Assembly (NCBI GenBank): GCA_903929045.1
Contig: CAIYTE010000160.1
Location: forward strand, 23,697 to 87,696
Source of the DNA: an uncultured Hyphomicrobiales bacterium
Lineage (GTDB): Bacteria > Pseudomonadota > Alphaproteobacteria > Rhizobiales > Xanthobacteraceae
Reading direction: 5' to 3'
DNA length: 64,000 nucleotides
Position numbers and translations under genes: made by a program. The notes under the pieces are model-generated. The model ran no database searches, was not told the origin of the DNA, and saw only the letters and a program-made list of their open reading frames with translations. The first letter of the stretch is position 1, and each line of letters begins with the position of its first letter. Shown here piece by piece: positions 51,485 through 61,750 of this stretch.

Positions 51485-51520
51485 CGCGGGCCCCTTTGGC
51501 GGCCCGCGCTTTGATTTTTG
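51485..51520 (+). terminator. GC hairpin with T-rich tail between the multicopper oxidase and typA
   Basis: An 8-bp stem CGCGGGCC (51485-51492) / GGCCCGCG (51501-51508) is followed by CTTTGATTTTT. It could end the oxidase operon or lie in the typA leader as an attenuator-like structure; the sequence does not decide. Confidence 0.5.
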
Positions 51521-51609
51521 GAACACAGCGCGTGATCCCGAAACGCAGGCCTTCGGACAATCGATCCGAGGGCGGACGCCGGGATAACTATGCGCAAAGG
51601 AAGCTTCTC

Positions 51610-53436
51610 ATGGATATGCGGAATATCGCCATCATCGCGCACGTCGACCATGGCAAAACGACACTCGTCGACAAGTTGCTGCAGCAGTCCGGCGTCTACC
51701 GCGCCAATGAGCGCCAGGTCGAGCGCGCCATGGACTCCAACGACCTCGAGCGCGAACGCGGCATCACCATTCTTGCCAAGGCCGCATCGGTCGACTGGAA
51801 AGGCACGCGCATCAACATCGTCGACACGCCGGGCCACGCCGACTTCGGCGGCGAGGTCGAGCGCATCCTGAACATGGTCGACGGCGCCCTCGTGCTGGTC
51901 GATGCCGCTGAAGGTCCGTTGCCGCAAACCAAATTCGTCGTGTCGAAGGCGCTGCGCATGGGTCTCAAGCCCATCGTCGTCATCAATAAGGTCGACCGTC
52001 CTGACGCGCGCGCCAACGAAGTGCTCAACGAAGTGTTCGATCTGTTCGCCGCACTCGACGCGACCGACGAACAACTCGACTTCCCGATCCTCTACGGTTC
52101 GGCCAAGCAGGGCTGGATGGCGACGAGCCTCGACGGTTCGCACGATGACGGCATGAAGCCGCTGTTCGATCTGGTGCTCAGCCACGTCAAGCCGCCGGTC
52201 GTCGAAGAAGGTCCGTTCCGCCTGCTCGGCACGATCATCGAAGCCAACAACTTCCTCGGCCGCATCATCACCGGCCGCATCTCCTCCGGTTCGGTGAAGC
52301 CGAACCAGAGCGTCAAGGTGCTCGACCGCGAGGGCAAACTGATCGAGAGCGGCCGCATCACCAAGGTGCTGGCGTTCCGCGGTCTCGAGCGCGTGCCGCT
52401 CGAGGAAGCCGAAGCCGGCGACATTGTCGCGCTAGCCGGCCTGCCGAATGCCACCGTCGCCATGACCATCTGCGACCCGTCGGTCAATGAATCGATCCCG
52501 GCGCAGCCGATCGATCCGCCGACGCTCGCCATGACGTTCCGCGTCAACGACTCGCCGCTCGCCGGCACCGAAGGCAGCAAGGTCACTGGCCGCATGATCC
52601 GCGACCGTTTGCTGCGCGAAGCCGAAGGCAACGTGGCCCTGCGCGTCCGTGAATCGGACGACAAGGACGCGATGGAAGTCGCGGGCCGCGGCGAATTGCA
52701 GCTCGGCATTCTGATCGAGACGATGCGCCGCGAAGGCTTCGAGCTGTCGGTGTCGCGTCCCAAGGTGCTGCTGCGCCGTAACGAAGCCGGCGAACTCGAA
52801 GAGCCGATCGAAGAAGTCGTGATCGACGTCGATGAAATTCACTCCGGCGTCGTCGTGCAGAAGATGTCCGAGCGTAAGGGCGAGATGGCCGAGTTGCGGC
52901 CGTCCGGCGGCGGACGCGTGCGCATGGTGTTCTACGCACCGACCCGCGGCCTCATCGGTTACCAGGGCGAACTGCTTACCGACACGCGCGGCACCGCGAT
53001 CATGAACCGCGTGTTCCACGAGTACGCCAAGCACAAGGGCGAAATTCAGGGCCGCCGCAACGGCGTGCTGATCTCGAACGAAAAGGGCGAAGCCGTCGCC
53101 TACGCGCTGTGGAACCTGGAAGACCGCGGCCCGATGATGATCGAGCCGGGCTGGAAAGTTTACACCGGCATGATCGTCGGCGAGCACACCCGCGACAACG
53201 ACCTCGTCATCAACGTGCTCAAGGGCAAGCAGCTCACCAACATTCGCACCACGTCCAAGGACGAAGCGGTGCGCCTGACGCCGCCAATCAAGATGACGCT
53301 GGAAAAGGCGCTGGCCTATATCCAGGACGACGAGTTGGTCGAAGTGACACCGTCCTCGATCCGCCTGCGCAAGAAGCTGCTCGACGAAAACGAGCGCAAG
53401 CGCGCCGACCGCGCCAAGGAAGCGGAAGCCGTCTAG
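51610..53436 (+). CDS. typA: Translational GTPase TypA/BipA
   Basis: TypA/BipA is a ribosome-binding GTPase that helps growth in cold or stress and ribosome assembly. The 608-residue product has the G1 motif [16 protein letters not shown]2-like RERGITI, G3 [14 protein letters not shown] and G4 NKVDRPDAR. Its C-terminal domains include [20 protein letters not shown]. The ATG at 51610 follows AGGAAG. A terminator lies directly downstream. Confidence 0.97.
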   Translation: MDMRNIAIIAHVDHGKTTLVDKLLQQSGVYRANERQVERAMDSNDLERERGITILAKAASVDWKGTRINIVDTPGHADFGGEVERILNMVDGALVLVDAAEGPLPQTKFVVSKALRMGLKPIVVINKVDRPDARANEVLNEVFDLFAALDATDEQLDFPILYGSAKQGWMATSLDGSHDDGMKPLFDLVLSHVKPPVVEEGPFRLLGTIIEANNFLGRIITGRISSGSVKPNQSVKVLDREGKLIESGRITKVLAFRGLERVPLEEAEAGDIVALAGLPNATVAMTICDPSVNESIPAQPIDPPTLAMTFRVNDSPLAGTEGSKVTGRMIRDRLLREAEGNVALRVRESDDKDAMEVAGRGELQLGILIETMRREGFELSVSRPKVLLRRNEAGELEEPIEEVVIDVDEIHSGVVVQKMSERKGEMAELRPSGGGRVRMVFYAPTRGLIGYQGELLTDTRGTAIMNRVFHEYAKHKGEIQGRRNGVLISNEKGEAVAYALWNLEDRGPMMIEPGWKVYTGMIVGEHTRDNDLVINVLKGKQLTNIRTTSKDEAVRLTPPIKMTLEKALAYIQDDELVEVTPSSIRLRKKLLDENERKRADRAKEAEAV

Positions 53437-53468
53437 GCTTCTTTCGAAGCGTTCAAAAATCGAATCCC

Positions 53469-53496
53469 AGGCCCGGCCAAAAGCCGGGCCTGTTTC
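53469..53496 (+). terminator. Intrinsic terminator after typA
   Basis: A perfect 9-bp stem AGGCCCGGC (53469-53477) / GCCGGGCCT (53483-53491) with loop CAAAA is followed by GTTTCGTTTC. The T-run is interrupted. Confidence 0.78.
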
Positions 53497-53730
53497 GTTT
53501 CGGCACAGATCGAATCAATCGGCGTGCTTATGCCCGCCACCGTACGGCGCGGCACGCGCCCCAATCCTTCCACCCCGTTGGTCAAATTTGATGCTTCGGC
53601 CTAGGCACGGCGCTTATTTTGCCAGCGAAAGCACGGACCTTTCGCAATTCTGTGGCCGGTAATCCACACCGTTAACCCATCATTAACGATAGGGCTTGAA
53701 GGACGCGAAGTTCGTTGCTTGTATTCTCGC

Positions 53731-54243
53731 ATGTCCACGACCCTGATCGAGATTCGCCGCGCCAAGACTTCCGACTCTCAGGAAGTCGCCGGTACGCATG
53801 ACGAAGCCTGGCGCGCGGCTTATCAGGGCATCATTCCCGGCAATGAACTCGACAAGCTGATCAATCGCCGTGGCCCGGAATGGTGGGACAGCGCAATCCG
53901 CAAAGGCAGCCGCATCACCGTACTGCAGTTTGGCGACAAGATCGCGGGCTATGCGAACTACGGCCGCAACCGCGCGCGCAGCCTGTTCTATGACGGCGAA
54001 GTCTACGAACTGTATCTGCGTCCCGAGTTCCAGGGTCTCGGCTTCGGCCGCCGCCTGTTCACCGCCGCGCGCAAGGATCTGATGCAGAGCGGGCTGAAGA
54101 GCCTCGTTGTCTGGGCGCTGTCGGACAACGAACCGGCGATGGAATTTTACCGTGCGCTCGGTGGCCGCGCCGTTGCCCGTTCGTCGGAAAAGTTCGGCGC
54201 CAAGACGCTCGATAAGGTCGCCTACGCCTGGCACCAGAGCTAA
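53731..54243 (+). CDS. GNAT-family N-acetyltransferase
   Basis: The 170-residue protein has the GNAT fold with the acetyl-CoA-binding motif LYLRPEFQGLGFGRRLF and the helix FTAARKDLMQSGLKSLVVWA, then NEPAMEFYRALGGRAV. It probably acetylates an amine substrate of unknown identity. A 239-base upstream region after the typA terminator contains no other gene and no obvious motif. Confidence 0.9.
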   Translation: MSTTLIEIRRAKTSDSQEVAGTHDEAWRAAYQGIIPGNELDKLINRRGPEWWDSAIRKGSRITVLQFGDKIAGYANYGRNRARSLFYDGEVYELYLRPEFQGLGFGRRLFTAARKDLMQSGLKSLVVWALSDNEPAMEFYRALGGRAVARSSEKFGAKTLDKVAYAWHQS

Positions 54244-54259
54244 GGCGACACGCTCAGCG

Positions 54260-54856
54260 TCAGTCGCCGTAAGGTCCGCTGAAACCCGGGCCTTTGTTCC
54301 CCAGGATCAACGGCTTGTATTTCCCGCACTTGAACGTGCGCGCGTTCTCGTCGGCGATTTTCTGCGCCAGCGCATTGGCGTCGGTATTGGCGCGGGCATC
54401 GACGTAGCCGACGTGACAGACGCCGCCGGGACCGAGCCGCGTCACCACCAGTACCTGGCCTTTGACCTGCTCATACGCGTCGCCCAACACCGCAGTGCTC
54501 CAGCGCATGATCGTCGCGTAGGGCTTCACCACCCCGTCCGCACCACGTTCACCGCGCCACTCGACGGTCTTGCCTTGACCATTGAACGAAGCCAGCGTCT
54601 GCGTCGCCGCGGGTTGTGTGTTCGCGCGCGGACCGTAGCTCACATAACTGCGCTGATCGCCACCGGCGACATAGACGGACAGGCCGGCATGGCCGGCGCA
54701 GGACCATGAGCCCTCATCTTCGACTTCCTTGCCCGCAGTGTGCCGGCATTTGTTGAGATCGAGCGGCGTATAGACGCTCGCCGTCTCCGCCAGGGCCGCG
54801 TCGGCAACGACGATCAGCAGCGGCAAAGCGAGAATGGCTTTCAATACGGCGCGCAT
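54260..54856 (-). CDS. Secreted protein of unknown function
   Basis: The 198-residue protein has a Sec signal peptide (MRAVLKAILALPLLIVVADA, cut after LAE). The mature part contains four cysteines (NKCRHTAG, WSCAGHAG, VCHVGYVD, KCGKYKP) and SVYVAGGDQRSYVSYGPRA. No family is recognised. It is the last of the minus-strand group that precedes folD (67 bases between), convergent with the GNAT gene. Confidence 0.78.
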   Translation of the reverse strand: MRAVLKAILALPLLIVVADAALAETASVYTPLDLNKCRHTAGKEVEDEGSWSCAGHAGLSVYVAGGDQRSYVSYGPRANTQPAATQTLASFNGQGKTVEWRGERGADGVVKPYATIMRWSTAVLGDAYEQVKGQVLVVTRLGPGGVCHVGYVDARANTDANALAQKIADENARTFKCGKYKPLILGNKGPGFSGPYGD

Positions 54857-54922
54857 GATTTCTGACCCCCGCGGACGTTGCAACACTCTATCTGTGTCGT
54901 GCCACGCCGGAAGAGGTTCAAT

Positions 54923-55807
54923 CTACAGCGCGGGAAACGACAGGCCGTTCTGCGCGCAGGCCGCGCGCAGCGTGTTGAGCAGCAGACAGGCGATGGTCAT
55001 GGGGCCGACGCCACCCGGCACCGGCGTGATCGCACCGGCGATTTTCTCGGCTTCGGCGAAGGCAACATCGCCGACAATACGCGATTTACCGGCCTCTCCC
55101 GGCACACGATTGATGCCGACGTCGATCACGATCGCGCCCGGTTTGATCCAGTCGCCGCGCACCATTTCTGGCCGGCCGATCGCCGCGATCAGCACATCGG
55201 CGCGGCGGCATACGCCCGGCAGGTCACGCGTTTTTGAATGCGCGACCGTCACCGTGGCGTTCTCTGCCAGCAGCAATTGCACCAGCGGCTTACCGACGAT
55301 GTTCGAACGGCCGATCACGACCGCTTCGAGTCCGGCGAGTAACGGCAGCACGGTTTTGGCGAGCAGCACGCAGCCGAGCGGCGTGCACGGCACCAGCCCC
55401 GGCAGGCCGGTGGCGTGGCGTCCGGCGTTGAGGGGATGGAAGCCGTCGACGTCTTTGTCGGCAGCAATGGCGGCAACGACATTTTGCGCGTCGATATGCG
55501 CCGGAAGCGGCAGTTGGACGAGGATTCCGTTGACCTTCGGATCGGCGTTGAGCAAGCCGATCAGCGTCAGCAATTCGGCTTCGCTGACGTTTTCCGGCAG
55601 CTTGTGGTCGAAAGCGCGCATGCCGGCGTCGGCCACCGCCTTCGACTTGCTTTTGACGTAGACGCTGCTCGCCGGATTGTCGCCGACCTGCACCACGGCG
55701 ATGCCGGGCACGAGTTGGTGCGCCGCCTGCAGACGCGCGACCTCGGCCGCGATCTTGCCGCGCAGATCCGCCGCGATGGATTTGCCGTCGATAATGCGGG
55801 CCGTCAT
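54923..55807 (-). CDS. folD: Bifunctional methylenetetrahydrofolate dehydrogenase/methenyltetrahydrofolate cyclohydrolase
   Basis: FolD interconverts methylene-, methenyl- and formyl-tetrahydrofolate with NADP. The 294-residue protein has [15 protein letters not shown] with the catalytic Lys, [13 protein letters not shown], the NADP motif [20 protein letters not shown] and [15 protein letters not shown]. It starts four bases after the yggT stop, so the two are in one operon. Confidence 0.97.
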   Translation of the reverse strand: MTARIIDGKSIAADLRGKIAAEVARLQAAHQLVPGIAVVQVGDNPASSVYVKSKSKAVADAGMRAFDHKLPENVSEAELLTLIGLLNADPKVNGILVQLPLPAHIDAQNVVAAIAADKDVDGFHPLNAGRHATGLPGLVPCTPLGCVLLAKTVLPLLAGLEAVVIGRSNIVGKPLVQLLLAENATVTVAHSKTRDLPGVCRRADVLIAAIGRPEMVRGDWIKPGAIVIDVGINRVPGEAGKSRIVGDVAFAEAEKIAGAITPVPGGVGPMTIACLLLNTLRAACAQNGLSFPAL

Positions 55808-55811
55808 CGGC

Positions 55812-56102
55812 CTAGAAAACGTTCGGGTAGATGTACCGGATGATGACGTTTTGCAGCAGCAGAACGAGCAGGATCAGGATGACCGGCGAAACGTCGATGC
55901 CGCCCAGATTCGGCATCATCTGGCGGATGGGGCGCAGGGCCGGCTCGGTGATGCGGTAGAGGAAGTCCGCCACCATGGCGACGACCTGGTTGCGCGTATT
56001 GACCACGTTGAAGGCGATCAGCCAGGACAGGACCGCCGACGCGATCAGCAGCCAGATGTACATCTGGAGGACGAGCAGGACGATGTCGAGAATGGCGCGC
56101 AT
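55812..56102 (-). CDS. YggT-family membrane protein
   Basis: This 96-residue protein has two hydrophobic segments ([40 protein letters not shown]) and the YggT motif [20 protein letters not shown]. Its role is not settled; related proteins are linked to cell shape or osmotic tolerance. It is upstream of folD in the same operon. Confidence 0.93.
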   Translation of the reverse strand: MRAILDIVLLVLQMYIWLLIASAVLSWLIAFNVVNTRNQVVAMVADFLYRITEPALRPIRQMMPNLGGIDVSPVILILLVLLLQNVIIRYIYPNVF

Positions 56103-56269
56103 GGGAGTTGCCCGTTGAAAGATGGCGGGAACCTAGCCGGTCGGATGCCCCCGAACAAGGCGGCGCGGCGACCTCCCTGCGATCCTTGACAGGCCAGACA
56201 CCGGGCCCTAAATGGCGGCCTCTCGCACGGTTTTTCGCGCCACGGCCCCTAGCAGCCGTTGCGCTTGGC

Positions 56270-56345
<76 letters not shown>

Positions 56346-56432
56346 TCCACCTTCGCTAACGCTGCGGCGGACAAGTCCTTCGCTCGGCGGATGTCACGCC
56401 GGAGCTCCGCAGGAGCGCAGGCGGACCCCCCC

Positions 56433-57914
56433 TCAAACCGACCAGTCGATGTCCACCGGATCCAGGTCGATCGGCGCCGCGACGGCATCCAGCGGCATGG
56501 TGATCGAGCAACGCAACCCGCCGGGGTCGTAAACCAGTTGCACGCGGCCGCCATGCTCGGAGGCGATGCTGCCTTCGATCAGCTTGGAGCCGAACCCGCG
56601 CCGCGTCGGCGGTACGACCGCCGGGCCGCCCTGCTCGATCCATTCGACATGGAGCATCGGCGCGCCGGTGGCTTCCGCCGGCACCTGTTGCCAGCGAATC
56701 TTGATGGCACCGCCCGGCCCTGACAGCGCGCCATACTTGGCGGCATTGGTCGTCAGCTCGTGAAACACCATGGCCAGGGTCAGCACCGCGCGCGGCCGCA
56801 GCACGATGTCCTCGCCGCGCATGATGAAGCGGTCGGGCGCGGCGTAAGGCGCCAGACTGCCGGACAGCAGATCCCGCAGGTCGGCGTTTTCCCAATGATG
56901 GGCGGTGAGCTGGTCGTGCGCCTTCGACAGCGCGATGAGGCGGCCTTCGAACGCGCCGCGGAACGCATCCGGCGTCGGCGCGCCGCGCGCGGTCTGCGTC
57001 GCCAGCGACTGCACCGTCGCCAGCGTATTCTTGACGCGATGATTGAGCTCGTCGATCAGCAATTTCTGCCGCCGCTCGGAGGCCTTGCGTTCGGTGATGT
57101 CCTGCACGACGCGCACGACGTACAGCAGCTGGCCGTTGTCGGCGCGCACCGGCGTCGAGCGTGCCGAGAGCCAGATGACGCGGCCATCCGGCCGCCGCAG
57201 GCGCTTCTCGACCGAATAGAATTCCAGTTCGCCGCTGATCTGCTTGCGGAACGCTTCGCGGTCGGGATCGGCGTCATCCGGGAGCGTGAGATCGAACAGC
57301 CGCGTCGCCAGATGCTGCTCGCGCGTCAGCCCGACAATGGAACAGATGGCTTCGTTGACGCGCAGAAAGCGGCCATCCGGTCCGACTTCCGAAATACCGA
57401 TGGCAGCGTGCTCATACGTCGCCGCCAGCAGCTGTTCGCGCTCAAGCGCGCGCAGCCGCGATTGCTCCAGCGCGGCGTCCATGCTCTTGCGGTCGGTGAT
57501 GTCGAGAAAGCAGTTCACCGCGCCGACGACCCGGCCTTTGGCATCGCGCAGCGGATCGATATTGATCGAGACGATGAGTTCTCTGCCGTCGGAACGCACC
57601 ACCATGCGTTCGGCGTCGCGCATCGGCACGCCGGTTTCCAGAACCTGCGTCAACAACGGACGTTCGACCGGTGTGCCGTCGAGATAGGTGTACGTCGCCT
57701 GCGCGGTAAACGCGGCGTGCGTCTGCCCCGGCGCGGGCGCGCGGCCCCAGATGTCGACGGCGTGTTTGTTGTACTGCAGGATGGTGCCGCGAACGTCGCA
57801 GATGAAAGTCGCGATCGGCAGCATGTCGAGAATACCGTCGGACGCGCGCAACATCGCACTCAAGGCCGACGGCACCGGCTGCGCCTGGCGCGCTTTGTTG
57901 TCCGCCTCAGCCAT
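56433..57914 (-). CDS. PAS-domain sensor histidine kinase of the HWE family
   Basis: The 493-residue protein has two PAS domains (about residues 30-150 and 160-280). An HWE-type dimerisation and phosphoacceptor region follows (DELNHRVKNTLATVQSLATQ, with His292), then the ATPase domain with FHELTTNAAKYGALSGPGGA. The family W-x-E motif reads WIEQGGP, and there is RGFGSKLIEG. No transmembrane segment is present, so it is cytoplasmic. HWE kinases are prominent in Hyphomicrobiales and often feed the general stress response. No response regulator lies beside it. The ATG at 57914 follows GGAGG. Confidence 0.92.
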   Translation of the reverse strand: MAEADNKARQAQPVPSALSAMLRASDGILDMLPIATFICDVRGTILQYNKHAVDIWGRAPAPGQTHAAFTAQATYTYLDGTPVERPLLTQVLETGVPMRDAERMVVRSDGRELIVSINIDPLRDAKGRVVGAVNCFLDITDRKSMDAALEQSRLRALEREQLLAATYEHAAIGISEVGPDGRFLRVNEAICSIVGLTREQHLATRLFDLTLPDDADPDREAFRKQISGELEFYSVEKRLRRPDGRVIWLSARSTPVRADNGQLLYVVRVVQDITERKASERRQKLLIDELNHRVKNTLATVQSLATQTARGAPTPDAFRGAFEGRLIALSKAHDQLTAHHWENADLRDLLSGSLAPYAAPDRFIMRGEDIVLRPRAVLTLAMVFHELTTNAAKYGALSGPGGAIKIRWQQVPAEATGAPMLHVEWIEQGGPAVVPPTRRGFGSKLIEGSIASEHGGRVQLVYDPGGLRCSITMPLDAVAAPIDLDPVDIDWSV

Positions 57915-58011
57915 CGGCACGCCTCCGGGCGTGGTCGTCACAATTCCCCAACCCCGCACGATACGATGCGGCCCGCGGAAAATTTGTCAATGGCGCGGAG
58001 ATGACAACGCT

Positions 58012-58719
58012 TTAACCCGCTTGCTGCAAGGGCTTTCCGCCGATCCAGTGATCCATGAACGCGGCCAGCCAGTTGCGTGCGGCATAATCATGCACCGCCC
58101 GGTCGGCAATGTGATCGGCGCGCTGCCGCGTGCCCGGCAGTTCGAGGCGGTGCGCGCCGCGCACCAGCCAGCGATACATCATGGCGTGCGTCACTTCCGG
58201 ATGGAATTGCAGCGCATAGCCGGTGCCGTAGCGGAACGCCTGAATCGAAAAGGCGTCACCTTCCGCCAGCAGCTCGCCACCGTCCGGCAAGCCGAAACCT
58301 TCGCGATGCCACTGATAGACATGGTCCGGCCAGTCGGCGCTGATCGTGCGTCCCGCCGGCGTCGGCCGGATCGGATAATAGCCGCACTCGGCGTGACCTT
58401 CCGGATGCGGATCGACGCGCGCGCCGAGTTGCTTGGCCATCATCTGCGCGCCGAGACAGATGCCGAGATACGGCTTCTTGTCGCGCAACGGCACGGCAAT
58501 CCAGTCGATCTCGCGCTTGAGAAAGTCTTCGTTGTCGTTGGCGCTTTGCGGGCCGCCGAAAATCACCGCGCCGGCATGGTCGTCCATGGTCTCGGGCAGC
58601 GGATCGTCGAAGCGCGGGCGGCGGATGTCGAGCGGATAACCGAGCTGCGCCAGCGCATGCCCGACGCGGCCGGGCGACGAATTTTCCTGATGGAGAATGA
58701 GAAGGACAGGCTTCAGCAT
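58012..58719 (-). CDS. Class I glutamine amidotransferase
   Basis: The 235-residue protein is a GATase class I domain with VIFGGPQSANDNEDFLK, the nucleophile elbow LGICLGAQMMAKQLGA (Cys) and the catalytic pair LQFHPEVTH. It resembles GMP synthase-like amidotransferases that act on unknown substrates. The ATG at 58719 gives the standard length; an in-frame extension to 58794 overlaps the next gene and is unlikely. Confidence 0.88.
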   Translation of the reverse strand: MLKPVLLILHQENSSPGRVGHALAQLGYPLDIRRPRFDDPLPETMDDHAGAVIFGGPQSANDNEDFLKREIDWIAVPLRDKKPYLGICLGAQMMAKQLGARVDPHPEGHAECGYYPIRPTPAGRTISADWPDHVYQWHREGFGLPDGGELLAEGDAFSIQAFRYGTGYALQFHPEVTHAMMYRWLVRGAHRLELPGTRQRADHIADRAVHDYAARNWLAAFMDHWIGGKPLQQAG

Positions 58720-58744
58720 ATCGGCGGTAAGTTCAACCTTGCTT

Positions 58745-59551
58745 CTAGTTCTGCTTGGCGGCCTCGTTGACACGGCGGCGGCTTTGCCGCGCATCGACCG
58801 CGCGCAGAATTAAACGGCGCGGCACGATCCGGATCATGACGGTAATCAGTTTGTTGATGAGCCCGGGCACGACCGTGCGCTTGCCGCGCATCAATCCGTT
58901 GTACCCGGCCGCGGCCACGGTCTCGGCGCTTTGCGTCAGCAGGCCGGGCGCGAGGCCCTCGCTGACGCCGGCGCGTGCCGCGAATTCGGTCGGCACCGGC
59001 CCGGGGCACAGCACCGTGACGCGGATGCCTTTCGGCTTCAGCTCGCTGTGCAGCGCTTCGCTGAACGACAGCACATAGGCCTTGGTGGCGTAATAAACCG
59101 ACATGCCCGGACCCGGCAAAAAGCCCGCCATCGAGCCAACGTTGAGAATGCCGCCTTTGTGGCGCGTCAGGCTCGGCACAAAAGCGAGCGACAATTCTGT
59201 CAGCACGCGGACGTTGAGATCAATCATCGACAACTGCTCTTCGCGGTCGCGCGAGGCCGCCAGTCCGACCAGGCCGAAGCCGGCATTGTTGACGACGTAT
59301 TGCGGCTCGGCGCCCTGCGCCGTCAGCGCCGCGCCGATGGCCTGCGCCGCGCCCGGCTTGAAAAGGTCGCAGGGAATGACGAGCGGCCGCACCGCGCCGG
59401 TCGCGGCGATTGCGTCGGCCAGCGCGTTCAGCCGGTCCTCGCGCCGCGCCACCAGCGCCAGCGCGAAGCCGTTGCGGGCGAAAATATGCGCCAGTGCCAC
59501 GCCGATACCGGCGGAAGCACCCGTGATGACCGTGACAGGCGTGAGACTCAT
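58745..59551 (-). CDS. Short-chain dehydrogenase/reductase
   Basis: The 268-residue protein has the NAD(P) motif TGASAGIGVALAHIFARNG and the catalytic YxxxK in SVYYATKAYV, with NNAGFGLVG in between. It is of the classical SDR family with a short C-terminal extension. Substrate is unknown. It lies 25 bases upstream of the amidotransferase and may be coexpressed. Confidence 0.92.
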   Translation of the reverse strand: MSLTPVTVITGASAGIGVALAHIFARNGFALALVARREDRLNALADAIAATGAVRPLVIPCDLFKPGAAQAIGAALTAQGAEPQYVVNNAGFGLVGLAASRDREEQLSMIDLNVRVLTELSLAFVPSLTRHKGGILNVGSMAGFLPGPGMSVYYATKAYVLSFSEALHSELKPKGIRVTVLCPGPVPTEFAARAGVSEGLAPGLLTQSAETVAAAGYNGLMRGKRTVVPGLINKLITVMIRIVPRRLILRAVDARQSRRRVNEAAKQN

Positions 59552-59623
59552 GCTGTCCGGTATATCACCCGTTCGCGGCTGCGAAAGCCTGTCTTCCGTC
59601 ATGGCCGGGCATGACGAAACGCC

Positions 59624-60967
59624 TCACGGCGTCGCGGCGACCGCCTCCAGCCCGCGTTTGCGCGGCTCGACGCCCCAGAGATAGACCGCGACGATCTGCA
59701 CCACGACCAGGCCGATCATCAGCCAGACCACGCCCGGCAGAGCGTAGCTCGCCATCAGCGCCGTGACGATGAACGGCGACACCACGGTCGCGCCGCGGCC
59801 GAAGGCGTTGCAGATGCCGTTGGCACGTAGCCGGATTTCGGTCGGGAACAATTCCGGCGTGTAGACGCCGAACAGAATCGCGGTCTGCACATAGATCGCG
59901 ACGATGAGCACGAAGCCGACGCTCAGTACCAGCATCGGGTCGGCGTCCTTGCCGAAGCGCGCATACATCCAGCCCGCGATGATGGTGACAATGGACGCGC
60001 CGATGATGCTCCAGCGCCGGCCGATGGCGTCCGACGTATAGGCGCCGAGCGCGCAGCCGACCAGCGAGGCCACCGACAGCACCACCGTGTAACCGAGCGA
60101 GTTGGTGATGGTCAGCCCCTGACGCAGGAAGAACTGCGGCAGGAAAATCACGAAGCCGAAGATCAGCGTATTGATGGTGATGAGCACCCAGCAGCCGACC
60201 AGCAGGCGTTGCAGGATCGGCGGCTTGAACATGTCGGATGCGGCAAGCTGCGGCGCGGGCGCAACGATGACGGGCGGCGGCAAGGCGGCGCCGTTCGACG
60301 CTTCCTGCTCGATCGATTGCATCAGCGCTTCGGCTTCGTCCGTGCGCCCTTGCGATTCAAGCCAGCGCGGCGATTCCGGCAAATTCTTGCGCAGCCACCA
60401 GACGATCAGCGAACCGACGCCGGCGATAATGAACATCGGCCGCCAGCCAAAGCTCGGAATGATGAGGTAGCCGATGATGGCCGTGGCCGGGAAACCGGCG
60501 ACGACCAGAAAGGCCATGAAGGAGAGCCAGCGGCCGCGCGATCCGGGCGGCACGAATTCCGTCAGCGTCGAATAGCCGACGACGATTTCCGCGCCGAGGC
60601 CCAGGCCCTGCACGAACCGGCAGATGATGAGCTGGTCCATGTCCTGCGCGAAGGCCGCGGCGAGCGACGCCAGGCCGAAGATCAGCAGATTGATCTGATA
60701 GGTGAAGCGCCGGCCCATCTTGTCGCCGATGAAACCGGTCACCAGCGCGCCGATGGTCATGCCGACGAAGGTCAGCGACACGAACTGCGGGATCTGCGGC
60801 CCGGCCGCGAATTTGGTCTGCAGCACCGAGGCGATGACGCCGCCGGCGACATAGAGGTCGTAGCCGTCGAAGAACATGCCGGCGCCGACCAACCAGAAGA
60901 TGCGGTAATGGAACGACGAGATCGGCAACCGGTCGAGACGCGCGCCGGCATTGACTGCGGTTGTCAT
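59624..60967 (-). CDS. MFS transporter (12 TM, sugar/aromatic-acid-type)
   Basis: The 447-residue protein has twelve hydrophobic segments and MFS loop motifs: GALVTGFIGDKMGRRFTYQI between helices 2 and 3, RFVQGLGLGAEIVVGYSTLT in helix 4, and LPESPRWLESQGR in the central loop. These resemble the sugar-porter and metabolite:H+ symporter groups (DGYDLYVAGGVI near the N-terminus). The substrate is not decided. A long 232-base upstream gap holds a palindromic repeat. Confidence 0.9.
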   Translation of the reverse strand: MTTAVNAGARLDRLPISSFHYRIFWLVGAGMFFDGYDLYVAGGVIASVLQTKFAAGPQIPQFVSLTFVGMTIGALVTGFIGDKMGRRFTYQINLLIFGLASLAAAFAQDMDQLIICRFVQGLGLGAEIVVGYSTLTEFVPPGSRGRWLSFMAFLVVAGFPATAIIGYLIIPSFGWRPMFIIAGVGSLIVWWLRKNLPESPRWLESQGRTDEAEALMQSIEQEASNGAALPPPVIVAPAPQLAASDMFKPPILQRLLVGCWVLITINTLIFGFVIFLPQFFLRQGLTITNSLGYTVVLSVASLVGCALGAYTSDAIGRRWSIIGASIVTIIAGWMYARFGKDADPMLVLSVGFVLIVAIYVQTAILFGVYTPELFPTEIRLRANGICNAFGRGATVVSPFIVTALMASYALPGVVWLMIGLVVVQIVAVYLWGVEPRKRGLEAVAATP

Positions 60968-61089
60968 TGGTATTCCCCCCTGCGGATGACCGAATTACGC
61001 CCTCGGCCTTGTTCCCTGCGGCGATGGTAGTCGAGGAGGTTAAACCCCGCTACCGGGGTCGCTCTTCCCCATGAGGGGTGTGAGCGCGC

Positions 61090-61193
61090 GTAGGGCGGAT
61101 TAGCGAAGCGTAATCCGCCACCTTCGTAGGCGCGGCGGGTTACGCCCAATCGGGCCGCGCGGAGCGCGGACCCGTTGGGCTAACCCGCCCTAC
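61090..61193. repeat. Palindromic repeat, copy 1 (GTAGGGCGGATTA type)
   Basis: Outer arms GTAGGGCGG (61090-61098) and CCGCCCTAC (61185-61193) enclose two internal hairpins: GGCGGATTA/TAATCCGCC (61094-61102, 61111-61119) and GGCGGGTTA/TAACCCGCC (61134-61142, 61181-61189). The element ends six bases before the stop codon of the TerB-like gene. A shorter copy lies on the other side of that gene. The core is a common intergenic repeat in Bradyrhizobium-group genomes, by recollection. Confidence 0.85.
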
Positions 61194-61199
61194 AATAAC

Positions 61200-61655
61200 C
61201 TACGCCTTCTGTGCCGCCACGCGATCGCGCAAGGCGATGCGTTCGTTCTGCGAGATGCCGAGCAGGTCCGAGGCGCGCCAGACCAGATTGTCCTCGAACT
61301 CGGTCTTGGCGCCGTCGGCGAACACGATCTGCCACATCATCTCGACGATACGGGCGCGGGTCAGTTCGTCGAGCGAATGCGTCAGCCGGCTGGTGAAGCG
61401 GAAGAAATCGATCGCCTCGTGCTCGGCTTCGGTCGCCTGCGCCACCAGTCGGTCCGTGGTGGCGTCGTCGAGATCGAAATGCTGCTTGAGGACCGCGTGC
61501 AGCTTGGCCTGTTCGGCGTCATCGATGGCGCCGTCAATGCCGGCGACATGCACCAAGAGGGCGGCGGCGGCGAGCCGAACGTCGTCCTCGGCGAAATGCT
61601 GCGCATGATCGCGGTCGCCGAACTCGCCAATGAATTTTCTGAAAGCTTCGAACAT
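61200..61655 (-). CDS. TerB-like tellurite resistance family protein
   Basis: The 151-residue protein has the TerB acidic helical fold: LAAAALLVHVAGIDGAIDDA, KLHAVLKQHFDLDDATTDRL, ARIVEMMWQIVFADGAKTEF and the final WRASDLLGISQNERIALR. The Asp-rich loops may bind divalent metal. No other ter genes are near, so the link to tellurite is only by family. It is bracketed by two palindromic repeats. The ATG at 61655 is chosen for its MFEAFRKFIGEF start; the longer frame has no support. Confidence 0.87.
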   Translation of the reverse strand: MFEAFRKFIGEFGDRDHAQHFAEDDVRLAAAALLVHVAGIDGAIDDAEQAKLHAVLKQHFDLDDATTDRLVAQATEAEHEAIDFFRFTSRLTHSLDELTRARIVEMMWQIVFADGAKTEFEDNLVWRASDLLGISQNERIALRDRVAAQKA

Positions 61656-61750
61656 CGCCGTGAATTTCCCGTCCTGCGCCCGTGGCCAATATGTATGGGC
61701 TAAATGCGCGGACGGGAAGATGTAACCCGTCATCCTGAGGTGCGAGAGGC

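Noticed and set aside
56346-56432. Attachment site or integrated element at the tRNA-Ala gene
   Set aside because: No integrase and no repeat of the tRNA 3' end is seen within the window.
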